64,000 nt of DNA from Cypionkella sp049896245 (GCF_049896245.1 NZ_JAFCTX010000027.1:1-64000), one strand, 5' to 3'. Numbered from the stretch's first letter, positions 51,729-60,826 are shown. Program-made: numbers and translations. The notes: generated by a model from the letters alone, not told the origin.

Positions 51729-51786
51729 CAAGCACCCCTTAACCTGCTGCCAATCTAAGGCCATGTTTGTGCCTTGGCTATGCCCC

Positions 51787-51800
51787 GCTGCACATGCAGC
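51787..51800. repeat. GCTGCA-CA-TGCAGC inverted repeat before the kinase-like gene
   Basis: A small perfect inverted repeat in the 277-base divergent region between the GT2 gene and the CapB-like gene. Possible operator; no regulator is adjacent. The rest of this region has no supported gene. Confidence 0.3.
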
Positions 51801-52005
51801 ATGGCCCGCAAGTCTTTCAATTCGAGGGCAGTTCAGCTATGTATGCGCCTTCTGGTCGGGGGCCCGGACAAATCTTTCATCACGCTGAGCCATGCGGCGC
51901 AGTTTTTTGCAGGCTTTGTTCTTCACCACCCCCAGCCTTGGTTGGGTCTTTGTTTAAATGGTTGCGTCCCGGTCCGGCGCAGTTTTGCAGGAGCCTGACC
52001 TTCAG

Positions 52006-52938
52006 ATGAGCAGACACAATATCTTGACGTCGCGGCCCACTGGCCCCGCAGATCTGGAGCTTTCGGCCATGACTGCCAACCATACCGGTCCTCGCAAAGA
52101 CGGCAAAGCCAGCGGCATCTCGGTATTCGGCACGGGCCAGACCACCGCACCACATGATGTCTCGCCCGATCTGATCACTGGACGCGAGATTTTTTCCACC
52201 AACCTGCCAGCCCTGTTCAACCCGGCAAGGGTGTGGGAATCGCTCGCCGCCATTCAGACCGACACAAAGTCAAAATCTGGAAACGGTCTGTTTCTCGAAG
52301 CATCCAGCCACCCCGCCGCCACCGCCTTCGACATCCTGCGCACCCGGCTGTTGCGCGGTCTGGCCGAAAAAGGCTGGAAGCGGATCGCCGTCACCTCGCC
52401 CACCCACGGCTGCGGCAAATCCTTTGTCGCCACCAACCTTGCCTTTTCTCTGGCACGTCGCCCGGCCAGCCGCACCGTGCTGATGGATTTCGATCTGCGC
52501 CACCCCGAAATTGCGCAAATTCTTGGCGTCAAAGACGATATCAACCTTGGTGACTTCCTTGCCGGCGAAAAGCCGTTGGAAAGCCAATTCCGCCGCTTTG
52601 GCGGCACCCTCGCGTTGGGTCTGAACACCCGTCCAATCAAGCAGGCTTCGGAAACCCTGCACGACCCCGACACCGTCGCAGCCCTGGCCGCGATGATCGA
52701 ACAGCTTGACCCCGAGGTGGTGATCTACGACCTGCCCCCGGCTTTGGTGAACGATGATCTGCTTGCCCTTGGCCCGTCGCTGGATGCTGTGCTGCTGATC
52801 ACCGATGGCTCAAAATCCTCACCACAGGAAATCCGCGCCTGCGAGAAACTGTTTGAAGGCCGCATCCCGCTGCTGGGCGTGGTGCTGAACCGCGCGCAAG
52901 ATTTCAACGCGGGCCGCTACCGCTACGCCAAGAAGTAA
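52006..52938 (+). CDS. CpsD/CapB family tyrosine-kinase-like ATPase
   Basis: A 310-residue P-loop protein of the BY-kinase cytoplasmic type. Walker A is in VTSPTHGCGKSFVATNLAFSL (about 130-150), Walker A' in VLMDFDLRHP and Walker B in VVIYDLPPAL. The C-terminus ends GRYRYAKK with only two tyrosines, not a clear Tyr cluster. About 100 disordered residues precede the ATPase. Such proteins pair with a Wzz-like copolymerase; here that gene follows after 3 bases. Starts at 52006 and 52069 (GGAG upstream) are both possible. Confidence 0.88.
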   Translation: MSRHNILTSRPTGPADLELSAMTANHTGPRKDGKASGISVFGTGQTTAPHDVSPDLITGREIFSTNLPALFNPARVWESLAAIQTDTKSKSGNGLFLEASSHPAATAFDILRTRLLRGLAEKGWKRIAVTSPTHGCGKSFVATNLAFSLARRPASRTVLMDFDLRHPEIAQILGVKDDINLGDFLAGEKPLESQFRRFGGTLALGLNTRPIKQASETLHDPDTVAALAAMIEQLDPEVVIYDLPPALVNDDLLALGPSLDAVLLITDGSKSSPQEIRACEKLFEGRIPLLGVVLNRAQDFNAGRYRYAKK

Positions 52939-52941
52939 ATC

Positions 52942-54300
52942 ATGGGTCAAATTCAATCTATTGAAGAACTTATCAGCCTGTTGCTGCGCCGCCGCTGGAT
53001 GATCATCCTGATCACCATTGCGGGCCTGCTGGCCGCCGTGATCTTCGCCAAATCGCGTCCCGACATCTTTGAGACCGCCGCCGTGATCCAGATTGAGGGC
53101 GCGCAGGTCGCCGAACCCACCGCCCAAGGCGCGCAAGTGCAACCCGATGGTGGGGGTGCCGCGCAAATCCTGCAAACCATCGAACAACGCCTGACCACCC
53201 GCGACGCGCTGGGTGCGGTGATCGAACGCCACAAGCTTTTCACCGATCAACCACAACTGACCAGCGATGAAAAACTCGTTGCCCTGCGCAGTGCGGTCAC
53301 TTTCCAAGCCGTTGACAGCGCCGGGGGCCAAGCTTTTGGCCAAGGCCGCAGCATTTCGGCGATCATCATCTCGGTCCGTTTCGGTGATCCCGCAACTGCC
53401 GCCGAACTCGCCAATGATTTTGCCCAAGGCATCCTTGACCAAAGCGCCGCTGGCCAGCGCGACCGTGCCGACAAGAACGTCGCCTTCTTCAAGGAAGAAG
53501 AAGCCCGCATCTATGAGCAGATCGCCAAGCTGGAAGATGACGTGACTGCGTATAAAAACGCCCATGCCGATGCGATGCCGACCTTGTCCGATGCCCGTCG
53601 CGATGAAATCGTCAGCCTCGCCGATGATCTGCGCCAAGCCACGCAAGACCTCGTCGGCCTGCAAGGCGAGCAAGCCGCCATCGCGGCAAAGCAACAGCAG
53701 CGCGAAACCGACAAGCGCCGTCTGGATGATATAGCCACGCAAATCGACGTACTGAACGCCCAGATCGCCTCGATCAATGCCCGCAAAGCCGCTGTCGAAA
53801 CCGCCCTCGCCGCCACGCCCGAGGTGGAGCGAGTCTTGGCCGGATATGATCGCCAGCTTCAGCAGTTGCAGGGCCAATACGACAACGTCACGCAGCGCAT
53901 GGCCGAAGCCGAAACCACCCAACGCCTCGCCGAGCGTCAGCAGTCCGAGCGTTTCACCTTGCTCGACCGCGCCTTGTCGCCAGAATACGCCACCGGCGGC
54001 GGCAAAAAGAAGATCGCGATAGCTGGGGCCATCGCCAGCCTGCTCGGGGCCATAGCCCTCGCCTTTCTGCTGGATCTCGCCAAACCCGTGGTGCGCACCG
54101 CCGCCCAGATGCAGCGGCAACTTGATCTGGAACCCGTTGTCTGCATCCCCGAAATCCGCGCCCCGAAAGGCCGTGTCGGCAGCGCAGCCCTGCGCCTGAT
54201 CGACGATCCGAAACGCCCGATCTTCGGCCTGCCGCGCTTTGCCGTGCTGGCAGCAGCGACGACCTTGGCGCTGGTGCTTATGGCGGCTTTCGTCGCATGA
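52942..54300 (+). CDS. Wzz/GumC-type polysaccharide copolymerase
   Basis: A 452-residue protein of the chain-length-determinant type: N-terminal membrane helix (WMIILITIAGLLAAVIFA, 19-36), a large periplasmic coiled-coil region (about 150-330, with EEEARIYEQIAKLEDDVTAY and QQQRETDKRRLDDIATQID), and a second membrane helix (IAIAGAIASLLGAIALAFLLDLA, about 355-378). After about 50 cytosolic residues an extra hydrophobic helix ends the protein (FAVLAAATTLALVLMAAFVA), which classical Wzz proteins lack. It follows the kinase-like gene by 3 bases. Confidence 0.88.
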   Translation: MGQIQSIEELISLLLRRRWMIILITIAGLLAAVIFAKSRPDIFETAAVIQIEGAQVAEPTAQGAQVQPDGGGAAQILQTIEQRLTTRDALGAVIERHKLFTDQPQLTSDEKLVALRSAVTFQAVDSAGGQAFGQGRSISAIIISVRFGDPATAAELANDFAQGILDQSAAGQRDRADKNVAFFKEEEARIYEQIAKLEDDVTAYKNAHADAMPTLSDARRDEIVSLADDLRQATQDLVGLQGEQAAIAAKQQQRETDKRRLDDIATQIDVLNAQIASINARKAAVETALAATPEVERVLAGYDRQLQQLQGQYDNVTQRMAEAETTQRLAERQQSERFTLLDRALSPEYATGGGKKKIAIAGAIASLLGAIALAFLLDLAKPVVRTAAQMQRQLDLEPVVCIPEIRAPKGRVGSAALRLIDDPKRPIFGLPRFAVLAAATTLALVLMAAFVA

Positions 54301-54410
54301 AGCGGCAAGAGGTCTAATGGCTGCGCAAGCAACCGGTATGCCTGATACAAAGCCATCTTGGCAGCACACTTTGGGGTTAATGATTAGCTGGAACACAGCG
54401 CGCTAGCGTC

Positions 54411-54430
54411 AACCACAACATATTGTGGTT
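54411..54430. repeat. AACCACAA-CATA-TTGTGGTT palindrome
   Basis: A perfect 8-bp inverted repeat in the 262-base gap after the Wzz-like gene, with a further AACCACAA half-site like copy at 54452-54460 (AAACCACAAG). It may be a regulatory site or a hairpin of the wzz transcript end; no clear T run follows. Confidence 0.4.
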
Positions 54431-54514
54431 TCGCCAAAGCCAAACTATCAAAAACCACAAGTCATTCCCAGCTGGGAAGGCTCTCCACCTGCCAAAGCCT
54501 GCATTGATCTTATG

Positions 54515-54542
54515 AAAAACCCGCCCCGTGTCCAGGGGCGGG
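54515..54542 (-). terminator. Rho-independent terminator of the ExoY-like gene
   Basis: On the minus strand CCCGCCCC-TGGACAC-GGGGCGGG is followed directly by TTTTT, about 20 bases after the stop codon. Confidence 0.9.
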
Positions 54543-54562
54543 CCTCTTGATCGGCGAAAATC

Positions 54563-55282
54563 TCAATACCCGGTGCCGTGCACCACAACACCCACCGTTG
54601 CAGCCAGCACCTTCACATCGGTCAGCAACGACAGATCAGCCTCATAGTCATCATCGTACTGAGCCCGCGCCTCAAACGTCGTGCGGTTGCGCCCCGTGGT
54701 CTGCCAATAGCCGGTGATACCCGGCCGCAGCGCGTAATAGGCTTGCCCCGGATACAGGCTCTGCTGGCTGATCATCATCGGGCGCGGCCCCACCAGACTC
54801 ATATCGCCCACCAGCACGTTCCACAGCTGTGGCAACTCATCCAGCGATGATTTGCGCAGGAACTTCCCCATCCGGGTGATGCGCGGATCTGCCTTCAGCT
54901 TTTGCGTGCTGTCCCACTCCATGCGCATATCGGGGTTAGAGGCTAAGAATTCCTCCATCCGCTCATCCGCATCGCGCACCATCGAGCGCAGCTTCCACAT
55001 CCGAAACCGCTTGCCGCCCTTACCGACCCGCATCTGGGTGTAGAATGGGCTTCCACCATCACGCGCCACCAGAACCGCAGCAATCGCCACAATCGGCAAC
55101 ACCGCAGGGGCCGCCAGCACAATCGCCGTGATGTCAAAGGCGCGTTTGAAAAACCCCCTGTACGGCCCGCGCGCCGTTGGGGTGGCCACGATCAGCGATG
55201 CCGCTGAGGTATCGTCAGCCCCACTTGCGGATTGAGCCGAAGCAGATCGGAAATTGTAGAATTCTCTGTAACTGATCGTCAT
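54563..55282 (-). CDS. ExoY/WcaJ-type undecaprenyl-phosphate sugar-1-phosphate transferase
   Basis: A 239-residue bacterial sugar transferase that starts repeat-unit assembly on the lipid carrier. KRAFDITAIVLAAPAVLPIVAIAAVLVA forms the membrane hairpin. GSPFYTQMRVGKGGKRFRMWKLRSM, KADPRITRMGKFLRKSSLDELPQLWNVLVGDMSLVGPRPMM and LRPGITGYWQTTGRN are strong family motifs (catalytic Asp-Glu pair in SLDELP). It stands alone with its own terminator; its promoter must be in the long gap upstream. Confidence 0.95.
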   Translation of the reverse strand: MTISYREFYNFRSASAQSASGADDTSAASLIVATPTARGPYRGFFKRAFDITAIVLAAPAVLPIVAIAAVLVARDGGSPFYTQMRVGKGGKRFRMWKLRSMVRDADERMEEFLASNPDMRMEWDSTQKLKADPRITRMGKFLRKSSLDELPQLWNVLVGDMSLVGPRPMMISQQSLYPGQAYYALRPGITGYWQTTGRNRTTFEARAQYDDDYEADLSLLTDVKVLAATVGVVVHGTGY

Positions 55283-55711
55283 TGCGCATCACCAAACGAC
55301 ATAATGACACCACCGTCCCGCCCCACCATCTCGTGAGTTTCAGGAAACAAACCAAACGCCGGTTGCCCGGATTCGATTCAAAACCAGCAGTTCATTTGCC
55401 GCACTTACCAAGTACGCCCCCGTAGTCAATTTAGCCGTTTCAAAGGGTGCTTGGCGACAGCTATTGAGAGGGTGCGAACGTATTTAAGCCACTTTAACCA
55501 AGATATTTTGCCATATTGCCGCCATGATCTCGCCATGTTTCAAACCAGCGCAACCTTGACGTGAAACGATGAAACGCCTCTCCGCCGCAAGTGCACAGTG
55601 AATACGGCAGCGCAGCATCGGCGTGCGAATCACCCGGCGCGCGGTAGGCTTGGCGGTGCATCTGCAACACCAAGCTATTGTTTCGACTAAATCACCAATG
55701 CCGCGCGACGC
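55283..55711. other. Gene-free region upstream of the ExoY-like gene
   Basis: About 430 bases without a supported gene. It is more AT-rich near 55430-55560 and should contain the ExoY promoter. TTAAGCCACTTTAAC at 55485-55499 is near, but not equal, to a CtrA box (N6 instead of N7). The end of a small membrane-protein gene borders it at 55712. Confidence 0.5.
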
Positions 55712-55888
55712 TCAAAAGCGCCCGTCATCCTGTCGGCCCAAACTGAGTGCTGCAAATGCCATAGTCGCCAGCATCCCCCCCAAAGCATAGGACAACAACG
55801 CTTGCGTCAACCCACTGCCATGCGCAAGCGAGACCACCAAAGCAGTCGTTCCACCCGAAATCGCACTGAACAGCACTCCGACAATCAT
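55712..55888 (-). CDS. Small membrane protein, 58 residues
   Basis: ATG at 55888 with GGTGG 5-9 bases upstream reads 58 codons to a TGA. The product has two hydrophobic, glycine- and alanine-rich segments (MIVGVLFSAISGGTTALVVSL and ALLSYALGGMLATMAFAALSL) linked by HGSGLTQ, and a polar tail (GRQDDGRF). This looks like a genuine two-helix membrane protein rather than chance. I do not know a family for certain. Its position between exoY and the rhamnose genes suggests, but does not prove, a link to polysaccharide production. Confidence 0.55.
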   Translation of the reverse strand: MIVGVLFSAISGGTTALVVSLAHGSGLTQALLSYALGGMLATMAFAALSLGRQDDGRF

Positions 55889-56018
55889 CTTCCACCACGC
55901 TTTATCAGACTATTCCTGACAGGATCAGTTTTACAGGATTCCGAAACAATGCTAGCGAAAAATGCAAAAAATTTGCTGGGACGCTACAAATTTCAACCCT
56001 GACGTGAGGATTACCTAC

Positions 56019-56891
56019 TTACTCGGAAACAATCCCCAGTAAATATCGGCCATAATCGTTCTTTTTGAAAATATCAGCCCGCGCCAGTAGCGCGGCTTTA
56101 TCAATCCAACCCGCGCGATAGGCGATCTCATCCGGGCAGCCCACCTGCAAACCCTGCCGCGCCTCAAGCGTGCGTACGAAATTGCCGGCGTCCAGCAAAC
56201 TGCCATGCGTGCCGGTATCCAGCCAAGCAAAGCCCCGGCCCATTTTTTCCACCGTCAAACTGCCCTCGGCACGGTAGATCTCTAACAGATCGGCGATCTC
56301 CAATTCGCCGCGCGGTGAAGGCTTCACCCGCGCCGCCAATTCCGGCGCGCGACCATCCAGATAATACAACCCGGTTACCGCGTAATTTGACGGCGGCACC
56401 TCGGGCTTCTCGATGATCGCCTGCACATTTCCCTGCGCATCAAACTGCACCACGCCATAGCGCTCAGGGTCCGACACGCGGTAGCCGAACACCGTGCCGC
56501 CCATCGTTTTTGCGGCAGCCGAGGCCAAAATCTCGGGCAGGCCATGGCCAAAGAAAATATTGTCGCCCAACACCAGCACACTCGCCGCGCCGTCTAGAAA
56601 ATCCTTGGCCAACAGATAGGCCTGCGCCAAACCATCAGGGCTGGGTTGCACGATGTAAGTTAAGCACAGCCCCCATTGGCTGCCATCTCCCAACAACCGG
56701 ATGAACTGATCCTGATCGTCCGGCGTGGTGATGATGGCAATCTCGCGCACCCCGCCCAACATCAGCACCGACAGCGGATAATAGATCATTGGTTTGTCGT
56801 ATATCGGCAGCAGCTGCTTCGACACCCCCATGGTGATCGGCCACAACCGCGTGCCAGAACCGCCCGCCAGAATGATACCCTTGCGCGTCAT
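56019..56891 (-). CDS. rfbA: Glucose-1-phosphate thymidylyltransferase
   Basis: RfbA/RmlA makes dTDP-glucose, step one of dTDP-L-rhamnose synthesis. The 290-residue product has the nucleotidyltransferase start GIILAGGSGTRLWPIT, SKQLLPIYDKPMIYYPLS, VLGDNIFFGHG (metal-binding Asp) and GFAWLDTGTHGSLLDA. The ATG at 56891 overlaps the rfbD stop (ATGA), with GGAG 8 bases upstream. It is the last gene of the rfbC-B-D-A operon. Confidence 0.97.
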   Translation of the reverse strand: MTRKGIILAGGSGTRLWPITMGVSKQLLPIYDKPMIYYPLSVLMLGGVREIAIITTPDDQDQFIRLLGDGSQWGLCLTYIVQPSPDGLAQAYLLAKDFLDGAASVLVLGDNIFFGHGLPEILASAAAKTMGGTVFGYRVSDPERYGVVQFDAQGNVQAIIEKPEVPPSNYAVTGLYYLDGRAPELAARVKPSPRGELEIADLLEIYRAEGSLTVEKMGRGFAWLDTGTHGSLLDAGNFVRTLEARQGLQVGCPDEIAYRAGWIDKAALLARADIFKKNDYGRYLLGIVSE

Positions 56892-57739
56892 ACTGCCAAC
56901 TCCTGCAAAATCTTGTCCAAACCAACCCGCCACTCCGGCCGCGCAATGCCAAATGCCGCCAATCCGCTGCAATCGAGCCGCGAGTTTAGCGGGCGCTTCG
57001 CGGGCGTCGGATAAGCGCTTGACGGGATGTCATGCACCACACAAGCCAAACCCGCCCGCGCCATGATCTCGCGTGCAAAATCGGCCCAAGAGCAATCCGG
57101 CCCACCCGCAAAATGCTGCACCCCGCCCGGCTTGCCTGCACGCAAGCCCGCCGCCATCACATACAAGGCATCGGCAATATCCGCCGCAGGCGTCGGTCCG
57201 CCGATCTGATCCGCCACCACGTTCAGACTGTCCCGCTCAGCCCCCAACCTGCACATAGTCTTGACGAAATTGCTGCCATGCGCCGAGACAACCCAAGACG
57301 TCCGCAGGATCACATGTACCCCACCCGCCGCCTGCACGGCCTGTTCACCCGCCAACTTGGTCCGCCCATAAGCTCCCAAGGGCGCTGTCGGATAATCCAC
57401 GCCAAACGGAGCCTGTCCCGCGCCATCAAACACATAATCCGTCGAGATATGCAAAAACGGCAAGCTCCGCGCCGCACAGGCCCGCGCGATAGCACCCGGA
57501 GCCTCGCCATTCACGATCCAAGCCGCCGCTTCCTCCGCCTCGGCACGATCCACCGCCGTCCAGGCCGCCGCGTTGATCACCACATCCGCGTCAGACGCCA
57601 TCACCGCTGCCGCACAAGCCGCAGGGTCCGCCAAATCAGCTTGACCGCGCCCCAAAAACTCCGCCGTAAGCCCCAAAGGCAACCGCCGCGCCAATTCCCG
57701 CGCCACTTGGCCCGTCTGCCCAAAAACCAAAACTTTCAC
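56888..57739 (-). CDS. rfbD: dTDP-4-dehydrorhamnose reductase
   Basis: RfbD/RmlD performs the last step, reducing dTDP-4-keto-L-rhamnose with NAD(P)H. 283 residues: VLVFGQTGQVARELARRL (Rossmann GxxGQ), ISTDYVFDGAG, and the catalytic Y-x3-K in APLGAYGRTKLAGEQAV. The GTG at 57739 (MKVLVFGQTG) preceded by GGGGGTGG is favoured over the GTG four codons upstream. Two perfect palindromes lie directly before it. Confidence 0.95.
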   Translation of the reverse strand: MKVLVFGQTGQVARELARRLPLGLTAEFLGRGQADLADPAACAAAVMASDADVVINAAAWTAVDRAEAEEAAAWIVNGEAPGAIARACAARSLPFLHISTDYVFDGAGQAPFGVDYPTAPLGAYGRTKLAGEQAVQAAGGVHVILRTSWVVSAHGSNFVKTMCRLGAERDSLNVVADQIGGPTPAADIADALYVMAAGLRAGKPGGVQHFAGGPDCSWADFAREIMARAGLACVVHDIPSSAYPTPAKRPLNSRLDCSGLAAFGIARPEWRVGLDKILQELAV

Positions 57740-57750
57740 AGCCACCCCCA

Positions 57751-57792
57751 CGATTTTCGCGCGAAAATCGCCCCGGAATTCGCGCGAATTCC
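57751..57792. repeat. Two adjacent perfect palindromes between rfbB and rfbD
   Basis: CGATTTTCGCGCGAAAATCG (57751-57770, 20 bp) and GGAATTCGCGCGAATTCC (57775-57792, 18 bp) are each perfectly self-complementary and share the core TTCGCGCGAA. They fill almost the whole 55-base gap between two genes that are otherwise in one operon. Confidence 0.9.
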
Positions 57793-57794
57793 GA

Positions 57795-58838
57795 TCACGC
57801 TTTCACCCCCAACCGCACACCGACGCCCGCGCGCGCCTGCAACGGCTGCCACCAAGCCTCATTGTCCAGATACCATTGCACGGTCTTTTCCAGACCTTCC
57901 TCGACCGTCACCGATGGCCGCCAGCCGAGTTCTTCCCGAATACGCGAAGGATCAATCGCATAGCGCGCATCATGGCCGGGGCGGTCCGACACATAGGTGA
58001 TCTGATCGGCATAAGATCCCGAGGCTTTTGGCCGCTTGGCGTCGAGTATCCCGCACAGAGTCCGCACCAGTTGCAGGTTACTGCGCTCATTTTCGCCGCC
58101 GATGTTATAGCTGCGCCCGAGCTGGCCCTTTGCCACCACCAACAGCAAAGCGTCGGCGTGATCTTCGACATAAAGCCAGTCACGCACGTTCGAGCCATCG
58201 CCATAAATCGGCAACGGCTTGCCCGCCAAAGCGTTCAAAATCACCACCGGCACCAGCTTTTCCGGGAAATGGAACGGCCCGTAATTGTTCGAGCAATTCG
58301 TCAGCACCACCGGCAGGCCATAGGTTTCATGCCAGGCTCGCACCAGATGATCGCTGGCGGCTTTGCTGGCCGAATAGGGGCTGCGCGGGTCGTAAGACGT
58401 GTCTTCGGTAAACTGCCCCTCCGCCCCCAGCGAGCCGAACACCTCATCCGTGCTGATATGGTGAAAACGGAAGCCCGCAGGCTTGCCCGCGCCCTGCCAA
58501 TAGGCCCGCGCCGCCTCCAGCATGTTATAGGTGCCGTTGATATTGGTCAGGATGAAATCCCCCGGCCCATCAATCGAGCGATCAACATGAGATTCAGCCG
58601 CCAGATGCATCACCACATCCGGGCGGTGCAGCGCGAATATCTCATCCAACCGCACGCGATCCCGAATATCCGCCTGCTCAAAGCTGTACAGGTTCGAGCC
58701 CGACACGCTCGCCACATTCTCCAGACAGGCCGCATAGGTCAGCGCATCCAGATTGACCACCTCATGCCCGCGCGATACCGCCAACCGCACCACCGCCGAG
58801 CCGATAAAGCCAGCCCCACCCGTCACCAGAATCTTCAT
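57795..58838 (-). CDS. rfbB: dTDP-glucose 4,6-dehydratase
   Basis: RfbB/RmlB converts dTDP-glucose to dTDP-4-keto-6-deoxyglucose. The 347-residue extended SDR has ILVTGGAGFIGSAVVR, HLAAESHVDRSIDGP, ISTDEVFG (Thr-Asp-Glu active site), Y-x3-K in SPYSASKAASDHLVRAW, and NCSNNYGP. The ATG at 58838 overlaps the rfbC stop (ATGA). Confidence 0.97.
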   Translation of the reverse strand: MKILVTGGAGFIGSAVVRLAVSRGHEVVNLDALTYAACLENVASVSGSNLYSFEQADIRDRVRLDEIFALHRPDVVMHLAAESHVDRSIDGPGDFILTNINGTYNMLEAARAYWQGAGKPAGFRFHHISTDEVFGSLGAEGQFTEDTSYDPRSPYSASKAASDHLVRAWHETYGLPVVLTNCSNNYGPFHFPEKLVPVVILNALAGKPLPIYGDGSNVRDWLYVEDHADALLLVVAKGQLGRSYNIGGENERSNLQLVRTLCGILDAKRPKASGSYADQITYVSDRPGHDARYAIDPSRIREELGWRPSVTVEEGLEKTVQWYLDNEAWWQPLQARAGVGVRLGVKA

Positions 58839-59398
58839 GCCTGAGCCCATTCAAAAGGTGACACCACGTGGCGCAACAACGGTGCCACCGCATCCTTGCC
58901 CGACAGCACCGGAAGGCCCGACAACCCCCAATCAATGCCAATCTCGGGATCATCCCAACGTACGCCACCGTCACAGTCCGGCGCATAGACATCGGTGCAT
59001 TTATACTGCACCTCGGTGTTCGGCACCTTCGTTACGAACCCATGCAAAAACCCCTTCGGCACCAGCAACTGCCGCCCATTCGCCGCCGACAACTCCACCC
59101 CAACCCAAGCCCCGAACGTCGGCGACCCCCGCCGGAAATCCACCGACACATCAAAAATCACCCCCGCCGTACAACGCACCAGCTTATCCTGCGCCCGTGG
59201 TGGAGCCTGATAATGCAGCCCACGCAGCGTGCCCGCCTGCGCCGACATCGAGTGGTTGTCCTGCACAAAGGCCAAGTCCAGCCCTGCCCCTGCCAGCGCC
59301 GCCGCATTCCACGTCTCGGAAAACCAGCCGCGATCATCGCCAAATCGCTTCGGCGTGACGATCAACACCCCCGCCAGCGCCGTTTCTTCAATCTGCAT
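58835..59398 (-). CDS. rfbC: dTDP-4-dehydrorhamnose 3,5-epimerase
   Basis: RfbC/RmlC epimerises C3 and C5 of the keto sugar. The 187-residue cupin has FGDDRGWFSETWN, QDNHSMSAQAGTLRGLHYQ (catalytic His in LRGLHYQ), DVSVDFRRGSPTFG, and VPKGFLHGF. It is first in the rhamnose operon, 75 bases after the flippase gene in the same direction. Confidence 0.97.
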   Translation of the reverse strand: MQIEETALAGVLIVTPKRFGDDRGWFSETWNAAALAGAGLDLAFVQDNHSMSAQAGTLRGLHYQAPPRAQDKLVRCTAGVIFDVSVDFRRGSPTFGAWVGVELSAANGRQLLVPKGFLHGFVTKVPNTEVQYKCTDVYAPDCDGGVRWDDPEIGIDWGLSGLPVLSGKDAVAPLLRHVVSPFEWAQA

Positions 59399-59473
59399 AT
59401 CTCAAACCCATTCGCACATCCGCCGCCAAGCTTTACCGCAAGCGCGCGGCTTGTCACAGACCGGATTGCGGCC

Positions 59474-60826
59474 CTACAGCATCCCCAGCATATCGGAATT
59501 GACCCAAAACGCCAAAACCACCAGCAGAGCCGCCAAACCGAACAGCACCACATCGTTGAGCGGGTCCCAAGCCCGATGCTTGCGCGCCAGCAAAATCACC
59601 GCCGGATGCAGCGCAAGCAAGGCCAAAGCCTGCGCCAACAACGCGCCCTCCAAGCCGCCATGGGTGATGCCGATCAGAAACGCCACCGTCTGCACCAAGG
59701 CCTTCAACGCCTGCAGCCAGAAGTAATTCCGCCCATCACCCGCAGCCAAAGCCGACTGATCATAGGTGATACCGATGGTTTCCGGCATCTGGATCAGCGC
59801 CACCATCACCACGATGAACCCCGCCGCCGCATAGCGCGCGTCATACATGATGCCGACCAAGGGCACACCAATCACAGCCAAAAACCCCAGCAGCAGCAGC
59901 GTTCCGCCCGAAATCGCCCAGCGCAGCTTGCGCATCTTGGCAAAATTTGCTGCGGAATCAGCCGGGTGATGATCGCGGTACAGCGGTATCATAATCCGGC
60001 TGTTCACCGCCCGCGCCAGCAGCAGTGGGAAGGACGCAAGGAAATAACCGATGTTATAAACCCCCAACTTCTCAAGGCTCAGATAATGCCCGAAGATCGC
60101 CTTATCGCCCTGCGACAGCGCAAAGCCGCAGGCGGTTGACATGAAGATCCACTTGCCGAAATGGATCAACTCATGCCCCGCCGATTTATCCCAATGAAAC
60201 CGATTGGCAGGCCCCGGCAAATACATCCATGTCAGCACCAACTTGGCCAAAGACCCGACAATCGCCCCAACCACCAGCCCCCAGACCGAATGAGTCATCA
60301 GCGACAACACCACCATCGCCACAATCCCAATCGCCTGTGCGATCAGATCCAGCAGTGTGACCTTGCCCAGCAGCAAATGCCGCGTCGCCGTATCAATCCG
60401 CGTCGGATTAAACCCCGAGATGAACAGTGAAATCCCGGCCACGGGCAGCAGATATTTCAACTCTGGCGCATGATAGAAACTCGCCAGCGGCCAAGCCAGG
60501 CCACACGTCACCAGCCACAGCATCGTGCCACGAAAGGCGTGAATGGTGAACGCCGTGTTCAGAAAATCGGGATCATCGCCGCGCTTGTTCTGCGCAATCG
60601 AGGCCGAAACCCCGACATCCGAGAACATCACCATGCCGACCAGCACCACCGACACCAGCGCCATCACGCCAAACGCATCCGGTGCCAGAATCCGCGTCAG
60701 AATCAGGTTCGATCCCAGCCGCATCACCTGCGTCAGCGCGTAAGACCCGGCCGTAAACGCCGATCCACGCAGCGCGCGCGCAAACAAACTTCGTCCCGCC
60801 GGTGCGGTCCCATTCAGCTCAGACAT
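59474..60826 (-). CDS. Wzx-type oligosaccharide flippase
   Basis: A 450-residue polytopic protein of the MOP superfamily (PST/Wzx type). LFARALRGSAFTAGSYALTQVMRLGSNLILTRILAPDAFGVMAL is the typical N-terminus, with about 12-14 helices in total. It likely carries lipid-linked repeat units across the inner membrane. The ATG at 60826 has AAGGG 9 bases upstream. It lies upstream of the rhamnose genes and may share their transcript. Confidence 0.92.
   Translation of the reverse strand: MSELNGTAPAGRSLFARALRGSAFTAGSYALTQVMRLGSNLILTRILAPDAFGVMALVSVVLVGMVMFSDVGVSASIAQNKRGDDPDFLNTAFTIHAFRGTMLWLVTCGLAWPLASFYHAPELKYLLPVAGISLFISGFNPTRIDTATRHLLLGKVTLLDLIAQAIGIVAMVVLSLMTHSVWGLVVGAIVGSLAKLVLTWMYLPGPANRFHWDKSAGHELIHFGKWIFMSTACGFALSQGDKAIFGHYLSLEKLGVYNIGYFLASFPLLLARAVNSRIMIPLYRDHHPADSAANFAKMRKLRWAISGGTLLLLGFLAVIGVPLVGIMYDARYAAAGFIVVMVALIQMPETIGITYDQSALAAGDGRNYFWLQALKALVQTVAFLIGITHGGLEGALLAQALALLALHPAVILLARKHRAWDPLNDVVLFGLAALLVVLAFWVNSDMLGML

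Noticed and set aside
52819..54396. 525-codon minus-strand open frame
   Set aside because: Antisense to the wzz-like gene and the end of the kinase-like gene; Gly/Phe/Leu-rich shadow.
55485..55499. Possible CtrA box upstream of the ExoY-like gene
   Set aside because: TTAA-N6-TTAAC has six instead of seven spacer bases; a single imperfect match in AT-rich DNA is weak.
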